Below are positions 15,015-24,054 of a stretch of DNA of 64,000 nt, piece after piece. Where the stretch lies: contig NZ_QCZK02000043.1 of the NCBI RefSeq assembly GCF_003347595.2, positions 1 to 64,000 on the forward strand. Direction: 5' to 3'. The notes beneath the pieces were generated by a model. That model saw only the letters and a program-made list of their open reading frames with translations, was not told where the DNA came from and did no database searches. Positions within the stretch are counted from its first letter, which is position 1. The number at the start of each line of letters is the position of its first letter. The DNA comes from Botryobacter ruber. GTDB lineage: Bacteria > Bacteroidota > Bacteroidia > Cytophagales > Hymenobacteraceae. The position numbers and the translations under genes were made by a program.

Positions 15015-18000
15015 TTAGCTACAGCCGAGGCTGTTGCCGCAGTTCAGGCATTTGTAACAGGTGCCGGAGCGGATGGTAATGTGGCCGCACACGTTGCAGA
15101 TCGGGGCATCGCCCATCATGCTGGCCAGCGCCTGCTGCGACTGCTCCAGGTGCAGGCCTTTGTTAGCGGCCGCTACCGCTTTTTGGCTGTTCCCGTTCAC
15201 GCCGTTTACCAGCCGCCCGTTCTGTGGTGCTTTGGGCTGTGTAGGTTTTTCCGCTTCCGGAGCAGCCCTATTCACTTCCTTTGGCGGGTCCTGCACATGC
15301 ACCAGGTCGGTACGGTTCAGGTACTCGTAGCCCAGCAAACGGAACATGTAATCGAAAATCGAAGTGGCAGACTTGATGTTCGGATGCTCCACACGCCCCG
15401 CCGGTTCGAAGCGGGTGAAGGTGAAGCGGCTCACGAACTCTTCCAGCGGCACCCCGTGCTGCAGCCCCAGCGATACGGCAATGGCAAAGCAGTTGAGGAT
15501 AGAGCGGAACGAAGCCCCTTCCTTGTACATATCGATGAACACTTCGCCCAGCGTGCCGTCCGGGTACTCGCCGGTGCGGAGGTAGATGGTATGGCCGTCG
15601 ATTTTGGCTTTCTGCGTAAACCCGTTGCGTTTGTCCGGAAGCTTGCGGCGCTCCACCATGTACGCCAACTGCTGCCGGAAAGCAGGATTGTCCGATTCGG
15701 CGAGAATGGCCTTGGCAGCCTTCAGAATCTGGTCGGCGTTATAGGTCAGTTCCTCTTTCTGTGGCGCTTCCTGTTTCTTTGCCTCCAGCTTCACTTCTTC
15801 CTGCTTCACCTCTTCCTGCTGCTCTTCTTTCTCATCATCGCTGCTGCTGTTCTTGGCCGACAGCGGCTGCGAGAGTTTGCTGCCGTCGCGGTAGAGCGAG
15901 CAGGCTTTCAGACCCAGTTCCCATGACAACTCGTAGCAGTGTGCCACTTCTTCCGGAGCGGTTTCCTGCGGCAGGTTTATGGTTTTGGAAATAGCTCCTG
16001 AAATGAAAGACTGAACAGCAGCCATCATCCGGATGTGGCCCTGGGGCAGTATATAGCGCCTGCCTTTGTTGCCACAGCGGTTGGCACAATCGAATACCGG
16101 GTAGTGTTCCGCTTTCAGGTAAGGCGCGCCTTCGATGGTCATGGTGCCGCAGACGTAGTCGTTGGCTTCTTCGAGTTGCTTAGTTGTGTAGCCCAGCGCA
16201 CGCAGCAGGTTAAAGCCGGGCTGGTTGTAGTGAGCAGCCGTAAAGCCCAGCCGCTGCAGGCTGGCCTCGCCCAGGGTATACACACTGAACAGCGAAACCA
16301 GGTCATAAGCCGTTGGCAGGACTTCTTCCACCCGGTCAACTTCCGCCTCCAGCAGGCCATGCTGCAGCAGCGACTCCCTGTTTACATGCGGTGCACCAGC
16401 TAAGGTCGCATGCCCTTTGGCATAGTTTACAATGGCCTGGGTTTGCTCCGGCGTGTAGTTCAGCTTCTGCAGCGCCAGCGGAATAGATTGGTTGATGATT
16501 TTGAAGTAGCCGCCACCGGCCAGCTTTTTATATTTTACCAGCGCAAAATCCGGCTCCACGCCGGTGGTGTCGCAGTCCATGAGCAGGCCGATGGTACCGG
16601 TCGGGGCGATAACGGTAGCCTGTGCATTGCGGTAGCCGTATTTTTCACCGAATGCCAGGGCATCATCCCAGGCCTGGCAGGCGGCAGCGTGCAGCTGCTT
16701 GGGGCAGCGCACCGGGTCCAGCGGAACAGGCTTGATGCTGAGGTGGCTGTAGTTTTCCGGTTGGTTATGGGCAGCCGCATGGTGGTTGCGGATCACGCGC
16801 AGCATGGCCTCTTTGTTCTGCTCGTACTTCGGAAAAGCGCCCAGCACAGCGGCCATTTCGGCGGATGTTTTGTAGGCCACACCGGTCATGAGGGCGGTAA
16901 TGGCACCGGCCATGGCACGGGCATCGTCGCTGTCGTAGGGGAGGCCCTGTATCATGAGCAGTGCGCCCAGGTTGGCGTAGCCCAGGCCGATGGTGCGGTA
17001 GTCGTAGGAGCGTTGCGCCACAGCCTCCGATGGGAACTGCGCCATCAGCACCGATATTTCCAGCACGATCGTCCAGAGGCGGCAGGCGTGCTCAAACGCA
17101 GCCACATCAAACGACTGCTCCTGCTCGTTAAAAAACTTGCTCAGGTTCAGCGACGCCAGGTTACAGGCTGTGTTGTCGAGGAACATGTATTCCGAGCAGG
17201 GGTTCGAAGCCCGGATAGGTCCTTCGGCCGGGCAGGTGTGCCACTCGTTAATGGTGGTGTCGAACTGCACGCCGGGGTCGGCGCAGGCCCAAGCGGCGTC
17301 TGCTATTTCATCCCAGAGTTTTTGTGCCGGTATCTCCTTTACTACACTGCCATCGGTACGGGCCACCAGGTTCCAGTTTTCGCCTTTGCGGAGTGCCTCA
17401 AAAAAGGAGTTCGGAATGCGCACCGAGTTGTTGGAGTTCTGCCCCGACACGGTCTGGTACGCCTCGCCGTTGTAATCGGAGGAGTAGCCTTCTTTAATAA
17501 GTGCCGCTACCTTTTTCTCTTCGTCTTTTTTCCAGTTGATAAAATCTTCGATTTCGGGGTGGTCCAGGTCGAGGCACACCATCTTAGCCGCACGGCGGGT
17601 AGTGCCGCCCGACTTGATGGCACCGGCTGCACGGTCGCCGATCTTCAGGAACGACATCAGGCCCGAGGAAGAGCCACCGCCGCCAAGGGGCTCGTCTTTG
17701 CCCCGGATGCTGGAGTAATTGGTGCCTACACCCGAGCCATATTTAAAGATGCGGGCTTCCTGCACCCACAGGTCCATGATGCCGCCTTTGTTCACGAGGT
17801 CGTCTTCTACAGCCAGGATAAAACAGGCATGCGGCTGCGGCCGCTCGTACGCCGACTCCGACTCCTTCAGTTCACCGGAGTTCGGGTCTACATAATAATG
17901 TCCCTGGGGTTTGCCGGTTAAGCCGTAGCTCTCGTGGAGGCCGGTGTTAAACCACTGCGGGGAATTGGGCGCAGCCTGCTGGTCCAGGAGCATGTAAGCC

Positions 18001-18365
18001 AGCTCATCGTAAAAGGCCTGCGCATCGTCTTCCGATGCAAAATAGCCGTAGCGTTTGCCCCAGTTGGTCCAGCAGTTCACCATGCGGTGCACCACCTGCT
18101 TTACCGACGTTTCGGAACCGGTGCCTCCCGATGGCAGCGGCACGCCTGCTTTGCGCAGGTATTTCTGGGCTAAGATATCCGTCGCGATCTGCGACCAGCC
18201 TGCCGGCACTTCCACATCTTTTATCTCGGCAACCACATCACCCGACGGGTTCCGGATAGTGGAGGAACGGCGCTCGTAACGGAACAGATCATACGGGTTT
18301 GCGTCCTTCCTGGAGAAGTGGCGGGAGACGGTCAATCCTTTTCGCTCTGCGTGTTTTTTTTTCAT
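15015..18365 (-). CDS. nrdJ: Adenosylcobalamin-dependent (class II) ribonucleotide reductase
   Basis: A 1116-residue enzyme that makes deoxyribonucleotides without oxygen, using vitamin B12 instead of a tyrosyl radical. Visible features: the NPCSE active-site motif, with the N-C-E triad, before [14 protein letters not shown]; the [11 protein letters not shown] stretch; and a C-terminal Cys-rich tail (CNVCG, then [14 protein letters not shown]) that would shuttle electrons and bind zinc. A Glu/Gln/Lys-rich insertion (about residues 830-870) is unlike the rest and is probably a disordered linker. Single-gene transcription unit with its own terminator. An FNR-like box lies about 105 bases upstream, shared with the divergent RIC gene. 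Confidence 0.96.
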   Translation of the reverse strand: MKKKHAERKGLTVSRHFSRKDANPYDLFRYERRSSTIRNPSGDVVAEIKDVEVPAGWSQIATDILAQKYLRKAGVPLPSGGTGSETSVKQVVHRMVNCWTNWGKRYGYFASEDDAQAFYDELAYMLLDQQAAPNSPQWFNTGLHESYGLTGKPQGHYYVDPNSGELKESESAYERPQPHACFILAVEDDLVNKGGIMDLWVQEARIFKYGSGVGTNYSSIRGKDEPLGGGGSSSGLMSFLKIGDRAAGAIKSGGTTRRAAKMVCLDLDHPEIEDFINWKKDEEKKVAALIKEGYSSDYNGEAYQTVSGQNSNNSVRIPNSFFEALRKGENWNLVARTDGSVVKEIPAQKLWDEIADAAWACADPGVQFDTTINEWHTCPAEGPIRASNPCSEYMFLDNTACNLASLNLSKFFNEQEQSFDVAAFEHACRLWTIVLEISVLMAQFPSEAVAQRSYDYRTIGLGYANLGALLMIQGLPYDSDDARAMAGAITALMTGVAYKTSAEMAAVLGAFPKYEQNKEAMLRVIRNHHAAAHNQPENYSHLSIKPVPLDPVRCPKQLHAAACQAWDDALAFGEKYGYRNAQATVIAPTGTIGLLMDCDTTGVEPDFALVKYKKLAGGGYFKIINQSIPLALQKLNYTPEQTQAIVNYAKGHATLAGAPHVNRESLLQHGLLEAEVDRVEEVLPTAYDLVSLFSVYTLGEASLQRLGFTAAHYNQPGFNLLRALGYTTKQLEEANDYVCGTMTIEGAPYLKAEHYPVFDCANRCGNKGRRYILPQGHIRMMAAVQSFISGAISKTINLPQETAPEEVAHCYELSWELGLKACSLYRDGSKLSQPLSAKNSSSDDEKEEQQEEVKQEEVKLEAKKQEAPQKEELTYNADQILKAAKAILAESDNPAFRQQLAYMVERRKLPDKRNGFTQKAKIDGHTIYLRTGEYPDGTLGEVFIDMYKEGASFRSILNCFAIAVSLGLQHGVPLEEFVSRFTFTRFEPAGRVEHPNIKSATSIFDYMFRLLGYEYLNRTDLVHVQDPPKEVNRAAPEAEKPTQPKAPQNGRLVNGVNGNSQKAVAAANKGLHLEQSQQALASMMGDAPICNVCGHITIRSGTCYKCLNCGNSLGCS

Positions 18366-18466
18366 AAGTAAAGTCTAAATATTTATAAACGAGATTGTTA
18401 GGCCAGTGTTCGGGTGGCGGGAAGATATTCTATTGTAAAGGTACTATATAGGGCTTTCCTAAAAAG

Positions 18467-18478
18467 TGATATATATCA
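18467..18478. promoter_or_regulatory. CRP/FNR-type box TGATATATATCA
   Basis: A perfect palindrome TGAT-N4-ATCA flanked by G and C (GTGATATATATCAC), midway between the starts of nrdJ (18365) and the RIC gene (18596). It suits oxygen- or NO-responsive control of both. Same core as 9449-9460. Confidence 0.65.
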
Positions 18479-18595
18479 CCTGTTTTAGAATAAAAAAAGA
18501 TCTTTTACTCTTTTGTTTTCTGGATTCCGTTTCTACTTTTACATCGGCAATCATTTACAACCTGACAGTATTAGTATCACGCAAAGCAAAAAACA

Positions 18596-19546
18596 ATGGA
18601 AACCTTAGAAAAACTAGATGTAACCGTTATAGAACCCCGCCTGAAACACCCCACCATCTTCAGTAAGTTTGATGCGCTGGCTGGTGGCCAGGCGTTCATC
18701 ATCCACAACGACCACGACCCCAAGCCGCTGTACTACCAACTGCTGGGCGAGCGCGGCAATATCTTTAAATGGGAGTACCTGGAAGAGGGGCCGGAAGTAT
18801 GGGAAGTGCGCATTTCGAAGCTGACTCCCGCCGAGGGCGAAACAGTAGGAGAGCTGGTAGCAAAGGATTACCGCAAGGCGCAGGTGTTTAAGAAGTATGG
18901 CATCGACTTCTGCTGCGGCGGGAAAAAATCGGTCGCACAGGTTTGCGAAGAAAAAGGAGTTGACCAGGAGCAACTGGAGCAGGAACTGAACGCAACCGGG
19001 CAGGTAAGCAACGCCCGCGAAAACGACTACAGCAGCTGGGATCTTTCTTTCCTGGCCGACTACATCGTGAACATGCACCATAAATATGTGCGGGAGTCGC
19101 TGCCTGCACTGTATGAATATACCACCAAACTGGCCCGCGTGCACGGACAGCGCCACCCGGAGCTGGTGGAAATCGCCAAACACTTTGTGAATGTGGCCAA
19201 CGAGCTAGAGGCGCACATGCCGAAAGAGGAGCGCGTGCTGTTCCCGTACATCAAGCAGCTGGAAGAGGCGAAGAAGCGTGGCCTGCAAATGGATACGCCG
19301 CCTTTCGGCTCTATTCAGAACCCGATTAACATGATGGAGATGGAACACGAAAATGCAGGCGGCGAACTGGAAGCCATCCGCAGACTCAGCAGCAACTATA
19401 CGGTGCCGGCCGACGGCTGCGCTACCTACCAGGTTGGTTTTGCCAAGCTGAAGGAGTTTGAAGAAGACCTGCACCGCCACATCCACCTCGAAAACAACAT
19501 CCTGTTCCCGAAAGCCCTGGAGCTGGAGAAAGAGGTGCTGAAGTAA
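18596..19546 (+). CDS. scdA: Iron-sulfur cluster repair di-iron protein (RIC/ScdA/YtfE) with N-terminal DUF2249-like domain
   Basis: A 316-residue protein that repairs Fe-S clusters damaged by NO or oxidants. Residues 1-80 form a DUF2249-like domain (FDALAGGQAFIIHNDHDP, then KWEYLEEGPEVWEVRI). Residues 85-135 are the ScdA_N domain with KYGIDFCCGGKKSVAQVC. Residues 150-310 are a hemerythrin-like di-iron domain with His/Glu ligands in MHHKYVRES, HMPKEERVLFPYI, MEHENAGGELEAI and HIHLENNILFPKA. First gene of a NO-stress operon ending in an NsrR-like regulator. An FNR-type box lies upstream. Confidence 0.95.
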   Translation: METLEKLDVTVIEPRLKHPTIFSKFDALAGGQAFIIHNDHDPKPLYYQLLGERGNIFKWEYLEEGPEVWEVRISKLTPAEGETVGELVAKDYRKAQVFKKYGIDFCCGGKKSVAQVCEEKGVDQEQLEQELNATGQVSNARENDYSSWDLSFLADYIVNMHHKYVRESLPALYEYTTKLARVHGQRHPELVEIAKHFVNVANELEAHMPKEERVLFPYIKQLEEAKKRGLQMDTPPFGSIQNPINMMEMEHENAGGELEAIRRLSSNYTVPADGCATYQVGFAKLKEFEEDLHRHIHLENNILFPKALELEKEVLK

Positions 19547-19553
19547 AACCTCC

Positions 19554-19580
19554 TGTCATTTCGAACGCAGTGAGAAATCT
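19554..19580 (+). repeat. TGTCATTTCGAACGCAGTGAG repeat, single arm
   Basis: A 27-base copy of the motif that forms both arms of the fold-back element near 23534-23618. It lies just after the RIC gene, within a 299-base gap that also holds a degenerate GCAGCAG repeat at 19695-19720. Confidence 0.7.
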
Positions 19581-19845
19581 GATACAGTAAAAACCTAAGC
19601 TAACCCAGATATCTCCCTGCGGTCGAGAAGACAGCTTCAAAAGACCTCGCAGTGTGCGCAGGTCCAGCGAGTGTCTGACAGCAGAAAGAGCTAAGACAAT
19701 GGTCGCAGCTGCAGAAAAATTTTCCTGCCGGATGAACATCAAAGGAGAACAGTAATAACTACATGTACAATAGGAGGAAGTAAGCAGCGGGTTGGTAAGG
19801 CTGACCCTGCTGTTTCAAAACAAACGGGTTAACCCCACCATCGCC

Positions 19846-20349
19846 ATGAAAACTGAAACCAAACCACAGAAAAGAGATAAAAGCCTGGTGCCGTTGTCGC
19901 GGGAGCACCACTTTGGCCTGCTGTTTTGCTGGAAGCTGCGCCAGGGCCTGAAAAACGGTACCGACCTGGAGGTGCTGCGGGATTACGTGCGCTACTTCTG
20001 GGAAAACATCCTGAAGGCGCATTGCGACGAAGAAGAATGGGTGCTGAAAAGGCTGTTGCCAAAACACGATACCCAACGGATGCGGCTGGAGGAAGAACAC
20101 AGGCTGTTGGAAGCCATTATTCAGCTTATTGACGATGGCAGTCCCCGGAACAAAGACCTGTTCCAGGTGCTGGAAAAAGACCTGGTGGACCATATCCGTT
20201 GGGAAGAGCGGGAGTTGTTTAATTACCTGCAGTCGGTGGTGCAGCCCGACGAGCTGGAGCTGACCGGAAAACTGCTGGAGCACCGCCACGCACCCAGCAC
20301 CGATAATTTTCAGCCGGAATTCTGGACCAAAACCGATAAGATTGAATAG
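19846..20349 (+). CDS. Hemerythrin-domain protein
   Basis: A 167-residue protein made almost entirely of a four-helix hemerythrin-like bundle. Likely iron ligands are in SREHHFG (His at about 17-18), AHCDEEEW, EEHRLLE and VDHIRWEERELF. It probably binds a di-iron centre that senses or handles O2 or NO. I chose ATG 19846; the upstream extension lacks family similarity. Only two bases separate it from the next gene, so they are co-transcribed and perhaps translationally coupled within the NO-stress operon. Confidence 0.88.
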   Translation: MKTETKPQKRDKSLVPLSREHHFGLLFCWKLRQGLKNGTDLEVLRDYVRYFWENILKAHCDEEEWVLKRLLPKHDTQRMRLEEEHRLLEAIIQLIDDGSPRNKDLFQVLEKDLVDHIRWEERELFNYLQSVVQPDELELTGKLLEHRHAPSTDNFQPEFWTKTDKIE

Positions 20350-20351
20350 CC

Positions 20352-21170
20352 ATGAACATTGCCGCCACAACCAAAATTTCGGCGCTGATCAAAGCCAATC
20401 CTGACGCCATCGAAGCGATTGCTTCTATTAACAGGCGCTTTGAAAAGCTGCGTAACCCGGTGCTCCGGAAGGTGCTGGCCTCCCGGGTAACCATCGCTGA
20501 TGCCGCCCGCATTGGCGGCTGTGCTGTCGAGGATTTTTATGAGAAGCTGGCGCCGCTTGGCTTTAATAGCGGTAACACAACAGAACCAAACACGATGCAA
20601 ACAACCGAAACCAAAATTGCCCTGCCCGCATTCCTGTCACAACTCGACGAAGCGCAGGTGCTCACGCTGGATGTGTGCGAAGACATCGCCACCGGCAACG
20701 ATCCATTCCTGAAAATCATGGCGGCCGTAGAGCAGCTTGATGGCAGCAATGCCCTGCTGATAATAAACACCTTCGAGCCGACGCCGCTCATTTCCATCCT
20801 GGCCAAAAGAGGCTACAACTACTACACCGTGGTAAAATCGGAAGACCTGGTGCATACCTACTTCTGGCTGCAGACAGCAGTAGGAGCAGCGGCTGTGGTG
20901 ACAGCAGCAGCAGAACTTTCGTTTGACGAAGCGCTGCAAACTTATGGCCAAAACATCCGGAAGATTGACGTACGGCACCTGGAAATGCCGCAGCCGATGG
21001 TTACCATCCTCAACGAACTGGAACAGCTGCCACCGGAGGAGGCACTGTATGTGACGCACCGCCGCGTGCCGCAGTTCCTGCTGCCGCAACTGCAGGAGCG
21101 CGGTTTCAGCATAAAGGCAAAAGAGGCCGGACCAGCCGAAGTGTATTTACTCATCTATAAAGAAACCTGA
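20352..21170 (+). CDS. DUF1858-DUF2249-DUF2249 protein
   Basis: A 272-residue cytoplasmic protein. Residues 5-65 match DUF1858 (KISALIKANPDAIEAIASIN, then RKVLASRVTIADAA). Two DUF2249 (TusA/SirA-like) domains follow: about 93-175 (LTLDVCEDIATGNDPF, FEPTPLI) and about 195-272 (IDVRHLEMPQP, RRVPQFLLPQL). The linker VGAAAVVTAAAEL (about 178-190) is encoded by a copy of the GCAGCAG repeat. The RIC protein of this operon also carries a DUF2249-like domain. These proteins may pass sulfur or bind small ligands in Fe-S repair, which is inference. Confidence 0.85.
   Translation: MNIAATTKISALIKANPDAIEAIASINRRFEKLRNPVLRKVLASRVTIADAARIGGCAVEDFYEKLAPLGFNSGNTTEPNTMQTTETKIALPAFLSQLDEAQVLTLDVCEDIATGNDPFLKIMAAVEQLDGSNALLIINTFEPTPLISILAKRGYNYYTVVKSEDLVHTYFWLQTAVGAAAVVTAAAELSFDEALQTYGQNIRKIDVRHLEMPQPMVTILNELEQLPPEEALYVTHRRVPQFLLPQLQERGFSIKAKEAGPAEVYLLIYKET
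20885..20914 (+). repeat. GCAGCAG repeat inside coding sequence
   Basis: AGCAGCGGCTGTGGTGACAG then CAGCAGCAGAA in the DUF1858-DUF2249 gene. It is read in the Ala/Val frame (AAAVVTAAAE) as a linker between domains. Confidence 0.65.
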
Positions 21171-21172
21171 CC

Positions 21173-22480
21173 ATGAGTACCGCCACCGTCTCCAACTCGC
21201 CTGCAAAATGGGTAGTGCTGCCACACTATGCCTTTGCAGCCCTTGCGTTTGTGGCACTGAGCGTGATGCTGCTCTTTTCCACCGATGCCTTCAGCGGGCA
21301 TTATTTTCATCCCAAGCTGCTGGCCCTCACGCACGTGGCGGCGCTGGGCTGGGCTACCATGACCATTTTCGGTGCGCTGTACCAGCTGCTGCCGGTGGTG
21401 CTGGAGGGGAGGCTGTACAGTGAGCGGATGGCGGTCTGGGCTTTCGGGCTGCTGGGTGCCGGTACGATGCTGCTGGCCTACTGTTTCTGGAATTTTCAGG
21501 TGGGATGGCTACTGCACGCGGCGGCCTGTATGCTGTTCCTGTCGTTTCTGTTCTTTACCATCAACGTTGTCCAGACGGCCCGGCAGGCACCTAAGTGGAC
21601 CATCGAAGCTGATTTTATTGTGACCTCGGCCATCTGGCTGTTGCTGACCGGGCTCATCGGGCTGCTGATGGCGCTGAACTTTACGCTTGCTTTTCTGCCG
21701 CAGGAGCATGTGCACTACCTCAAGCTGCACGCGCACCTGGGCATGGCCGGCTGGTTTCTGCTCCTGATCATTGGTGTAGGGGCCAAGCTGATCCCGATGT
21801 TCCTGCTCGCGCACCATACCGACACGCAGCACCTGAGCAAAGCCTATTACCTGATCAACGCCGCGCTGGTTTTCTTTACGTTCGATCACCTGTTTTTCCA
21901 CTCAGATTTGTTGCCGCTTTATGCCGCCATGGTGGCTGCCGGAATTGTCTTGTTCCTGCTCTACCTGCGCCAGGCCTACAAAGCAAAGCTGCGTCCGGCA
22001 ACCGACCCGGGCATGAAGCAGACGTTTGTCGCGCTAGGCTTGTTGCTGCTGCCGCTCGTGCTGGTGTTCGTGGTAAGCAGCAGGCTGGGGCTGCCGCAGG
22101 CCTTGCTCTCGTCCGTGTACCTGGTGTATGGCGTTTCAATTTTCCTGGGCTTTTTATCGGCGATCATCCTGGGGCAGACGTTCAAGACCCTGCCGTTCAT
22201 CGTTTGGATGCATGCTTATGAAAACCAGGTGGGCCGCTTTAAAACGCCGCTGCCCAAGGACCTGTTCAGCGAGGGACTGCTGCGCTGGCAGAATGCCAGC
22301 TACCTGCTTGGATTTGTGCTGCTGGTGGCGGGGGTGCTGCTGAACCGGCAGGAACTGCTGCTGGGCGGCGCCATCGGGTTTACGATTACTTCGCTGCTCT
22401 TTACTGCCAATGTCTTTCAACTGCTACTGCACAAAACTCAAGAATTAAAACCGTTTACCTATGGAAGCGCCAACAACTGA
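21173..22480 (+). CDS. Polytopic membrane protein, heme-copper-oxidase subunit I-like
   Basis: A 435-residue inner-membrane protein with about 12 helices. Candidate heme-ligating His residues occur in LLALTHVAALGWATM (about 43-57), HYLKLHAHLGMAGWF (about 178-192) and FLLAHHTDT (about 206). The spacing resembles NnrS and cytochrome-oxidase subunit I-like proteins often found in NO-response operons, but not a full catalytic set. It starts two bases after the DUF1858 gene, and its end overlaps the next gene by 20 bases. It is likely to handle NO or protect cells under NO. The specific activity is inference. Confidence 0.75.
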   Translation: MSTATVSNSPAKWVVLPHYAFAALAFVALSVMLLFSTDAFSGHYFHPKLLALTHVAALGWATMTIFGALYQLLPVVLEGRLYSERMAVWAFGLLGAGTMLLAYCFWNFQVGWLLHAAACMLFLSFLFFTINVVQTARQAPKWTIEADFIVTSAIWLLLTGLIGLLMALNFTLAFLPQEHVHYLKLHAHLGMAGWFLLLIIGVGAKLIPMFLLAHHTDTQHLSKAYYLINAALVFFTFDHLFFHSDLLPLYAAMVAAGIVLFLLYLRQAYKAKLRPATDPGMKQTFVALGLLLLPLVLVFVVSSRLGLPQALLSSVYLVYGVSIFLGFLSAIILGQTFKTLPFIVWMHAYENQVGRFKTPLPKDLFSEGLLRWQNASYLLGFVLLVAGVLLNRQELLLGGAIGFTITSLLFTANVFQLLLHKTQELKPFTYGSANN

Positions 22481-22775
22481 AACCGGAAATGAAGTACTGG
22501 AGACCTTAAAGTTTATCATAGACCCGGAGATAGGCATAAACATTGTAGACCTGGGGCTTGTATACAAGGTAAGCCACGAAGCTAACAGGCTGCACGTAGA
22601 GCTTACCCTCACCACGCCGGGCTGCCCCATGAGCAGCACGATCGTAACAGCGGCAGAGCAGATCCTGCAGAACCGCTTTCCGGAGCTGGCGGTAGCGGTG
22701 GAGCTGGTGTGGGTGCCCATGTGGACACCGGAAAGAATAACCGAAGCCGGATTGCTGCAGATGAACAGTATCTGA
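22461..22775 (+). CDS. MIP18/SufT-like (DUF59) metal-sulfur cluster protein
   Basis: A 104-residue protein with the DUF59 pattern LKFIIDPEIGINIVDLGLVY (about 15-34) and LTLTTPGCPMSSTIV (about 49-63), whose Cys is the conserved one. It probably helps assemble or mature Fe-S clusters, consistent with co-location with RIC. Overlaps the upstream gene by 20 bases; an Rrf2 regulator follows after 35 bases. Confidence 0.9.
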   Translation: MEAPTTETGNEVLETLKFIIDPEIGINIVDLGLVYKVSHEANRLHVELTLTTPGCPMSSTIVTAAEQILQNRFPELAVAVELVWVPMWTPERITEAGLLQMNSI

Positions 22776-22810
22776 TATCTTCGCGGCTGAAAATTACAGG
22801 AGAGAGAATT

Positions 22811-23269
22811 ATGTTATCGAAGACAACTGAATATGCCTTGCGTTCCATTGTGTACATCGCCATGAACGATGAAAAAGGAAGCAAAGTAGGGATAAAGGAA
22901 ATAGCCAAGGAACTGGAACTGCCGGTACATTTTATCGGCAAAATATTGCAGGACCTGGTACGGAAAGGCGTGATCGCTTCGGTGAAAGGGCCAAACGGTG
23001 GGTTTTACCTGCACCGCCCGGCCAGCGAGATCAACCTGATGGAAGTGGTGCGGATTATCGACGGGCTGGAAACATTTAAAAAGTGCGGCATGGGCATGAA
23101 ACACTGCTCAGACACACATCCCTGTCCGCTGCACAACGATATAAAAGCCTGGCGCAACCATATGCTCAAAACCTTCAGCACCCGCACCATCCAGGACCTG
23201 GTAGACAGCATCAACGCCGGGAAATCCTATATCACCAACGTACACGAAGAGCTGACCACCAGCAGCTGA
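22811..23269 (+). CDS. Rrf2-family regulator, NsrR-like
   Basis: A 152-residue DNA-binding repressor. The winged helix-turn-helix is in residues 1-75 (KTTEYALRSIVYIAM, ELPVHFIGKILQDLV, KGPNGGFYLHR). Three Cys in KKCGMGMKHCSDTHPCPLH (about 93-111) match the Fe-S ligand pattern of NsrR/IscR-type sensors. In NsrR, NO destroys the cluster and releases repression. Last gene of the RIC-hemerythrin operon and followed by a strong terminator, so it probably regulates its own operon. ATG 22811 is preceded by an AGGAGAGAG ribosome-binding site. Confidence 0.92.
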   Translation: MLSKTTEYALRSIVYIAMNDEKGSKVGIKEIAKELELPVHFIGKILQDLVRKGVIASVKGPNGGFYLHRPASEINLMEVVRIIDGLETFKKCGMGMKHCSDTHPCPLHNDIKAWRNHMLKTFSTRTIQDLVDSINAGKSYITNVHEELTTSS

Positions 23270-23314
23270 CCGGTAGCTGATAACGTGTGGCTGGATCCTT
23301 CAGGGCCTGCCTGC

Positions 23315-23366
23315 AATTCCGCGGTCTCTGGTTGAAGTAAAATAAACAACCTCAGGTCGCGGAATT
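23315..23366 (+). terminator. Terminator of the NO-stress operon
   Basis: Arms AATTCCGCG (23315-23323) / CGCGGAATT (23358-23366) with inner GGTTG/CAACC pairing, followed by TTTTG. Confidence 0.85.
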
Positions 23367-23373
23367 TTTGTTT

Positions 23374-23408
23374 AGCAGCAGCGGCTGTGGTGGCAGCTGC
23401 AGCAGAAT
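23374..23408 (+). repeat. GCAGCAG intergenic repeat (+)
   Basis: Near-consensus copy (AGCAGCGGCTGTGGTGGCAG variant with CTGCAGCAGAATAA end) right after the operon terminator. Confidence 0.85.
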
Positions 23409-23421
23409 AAAAACAGCGCTT

Positions 23422-23471
23422 ATTCGGATGTTTTCATCCGAATGTAATCTGCCGGGGATCTCCAGATCCCC
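23422..23471. repeat. Two small perfect hairpins
   Basis: ATTCGGATG/CATCCGAAT (23422-23443) and GGGGATCT/AGATCCCC (23454-23471). No gene attached; part of a repeat-rich gap. Confidence 0.6.
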
Positions 23472-23481
23472 GTGAACCAAT

Positions 23482-23640
23482 AGGGCCGTTTCATTCTAAT
23501 TTTTTGCTATTCAAAATGAAAAATAAAAGTAACTGTCATTTCGAACGCAGTGAGAAATCTGAATTATTACAAGCATTTGTGTTTGTACCAGATTTCTCAC
23601 TGCGTTCGAAATGACACAAAAGATTAGATAAAACAGCCCT
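23482..23640. repeat. Fold-back (MITE-like) element with GAACGCAGTGAGAAATCT arms
   Basis: Central arms of about 27 bases (TGTCATTTCGAACGCAGTGAG ... and its complement, 23534-23618) are nested within imperfect outer ends AGGGCCGTTT / AAACAGCCCT. The left 59 bases (23482-23540) recur almost unchanged, inverted, at 28812-28870. No coding capacity. Confidence 0.8.
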
Positions 23641-23724
23641 ACGTGAACCAGGATCAGAAGAAGCATAAAGTATTGCGGTGAACTTCTAATTTATATAAAG
23701 CCAGCTGTTTAGTTTCCTGTAGCG

Positions 23725-23758
23725 AGCAGCAGCGGCAGTGGTGGCAGGTGCAGCAGAA
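23725..23758 (+). repeat. GCAGCAG intergenic repeat (+)
   Basis: Copy AGCAGCGGCAGTGGTGGCAG followed by GTGCAGCAGAATAAAA. Confidence 0.85.
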
Positions 23759-23860
23759 TAAAAGAGACCAAATTATGCGCTGGAGCCGGAGTGGGTAGAG
23801 GTTTTCAGGTCTTACTTCCGGTGCAGCATTAAGATAAACGTTAAAACATCAATCCATTTG

Positions 23861-23874
23861 ATGACAAATGTCAT
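23861..23874. promoter_or_regulatory. Perfect palindrome ATGACAAATGTCAT upstream of nadA
   Basis: A 14-bp perfect palindrome with TGAC-N4-GTCA half-sites, about 185 bases upstream of nadA. It has the same half-sites as 9518-9529. Candidate operator for a CRP/FNR-type or other dimeric regulator. Confidence 0.45.
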
Positions 23875-24054
23875 TCTCCTGCTCAGCAGCAGGTAATACC
23901 TTTGTAATGTTGATAATCTTACACTTAGCTAACAGGGCAGGTGAAGCGGCTTTTTCAAAGCTTTTTTACCTGTCGGGAGCTGGCTGACAAAACCGGAATC
24001 TGAATGACCGGTTGCGCAAAGACATTTTTTTGACTTTCATAACCATATTTCCGC

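Noticed and set aside
16410-17921. Long open frame opposite nrdJ
   Set aside because: Antisense shadow of a clearly identified gene.
18366-18466. Cobalamin riboswitch upstream of nrdJ
   Set aside because: The conserved B12-box sequence is not visible and the leader is short.
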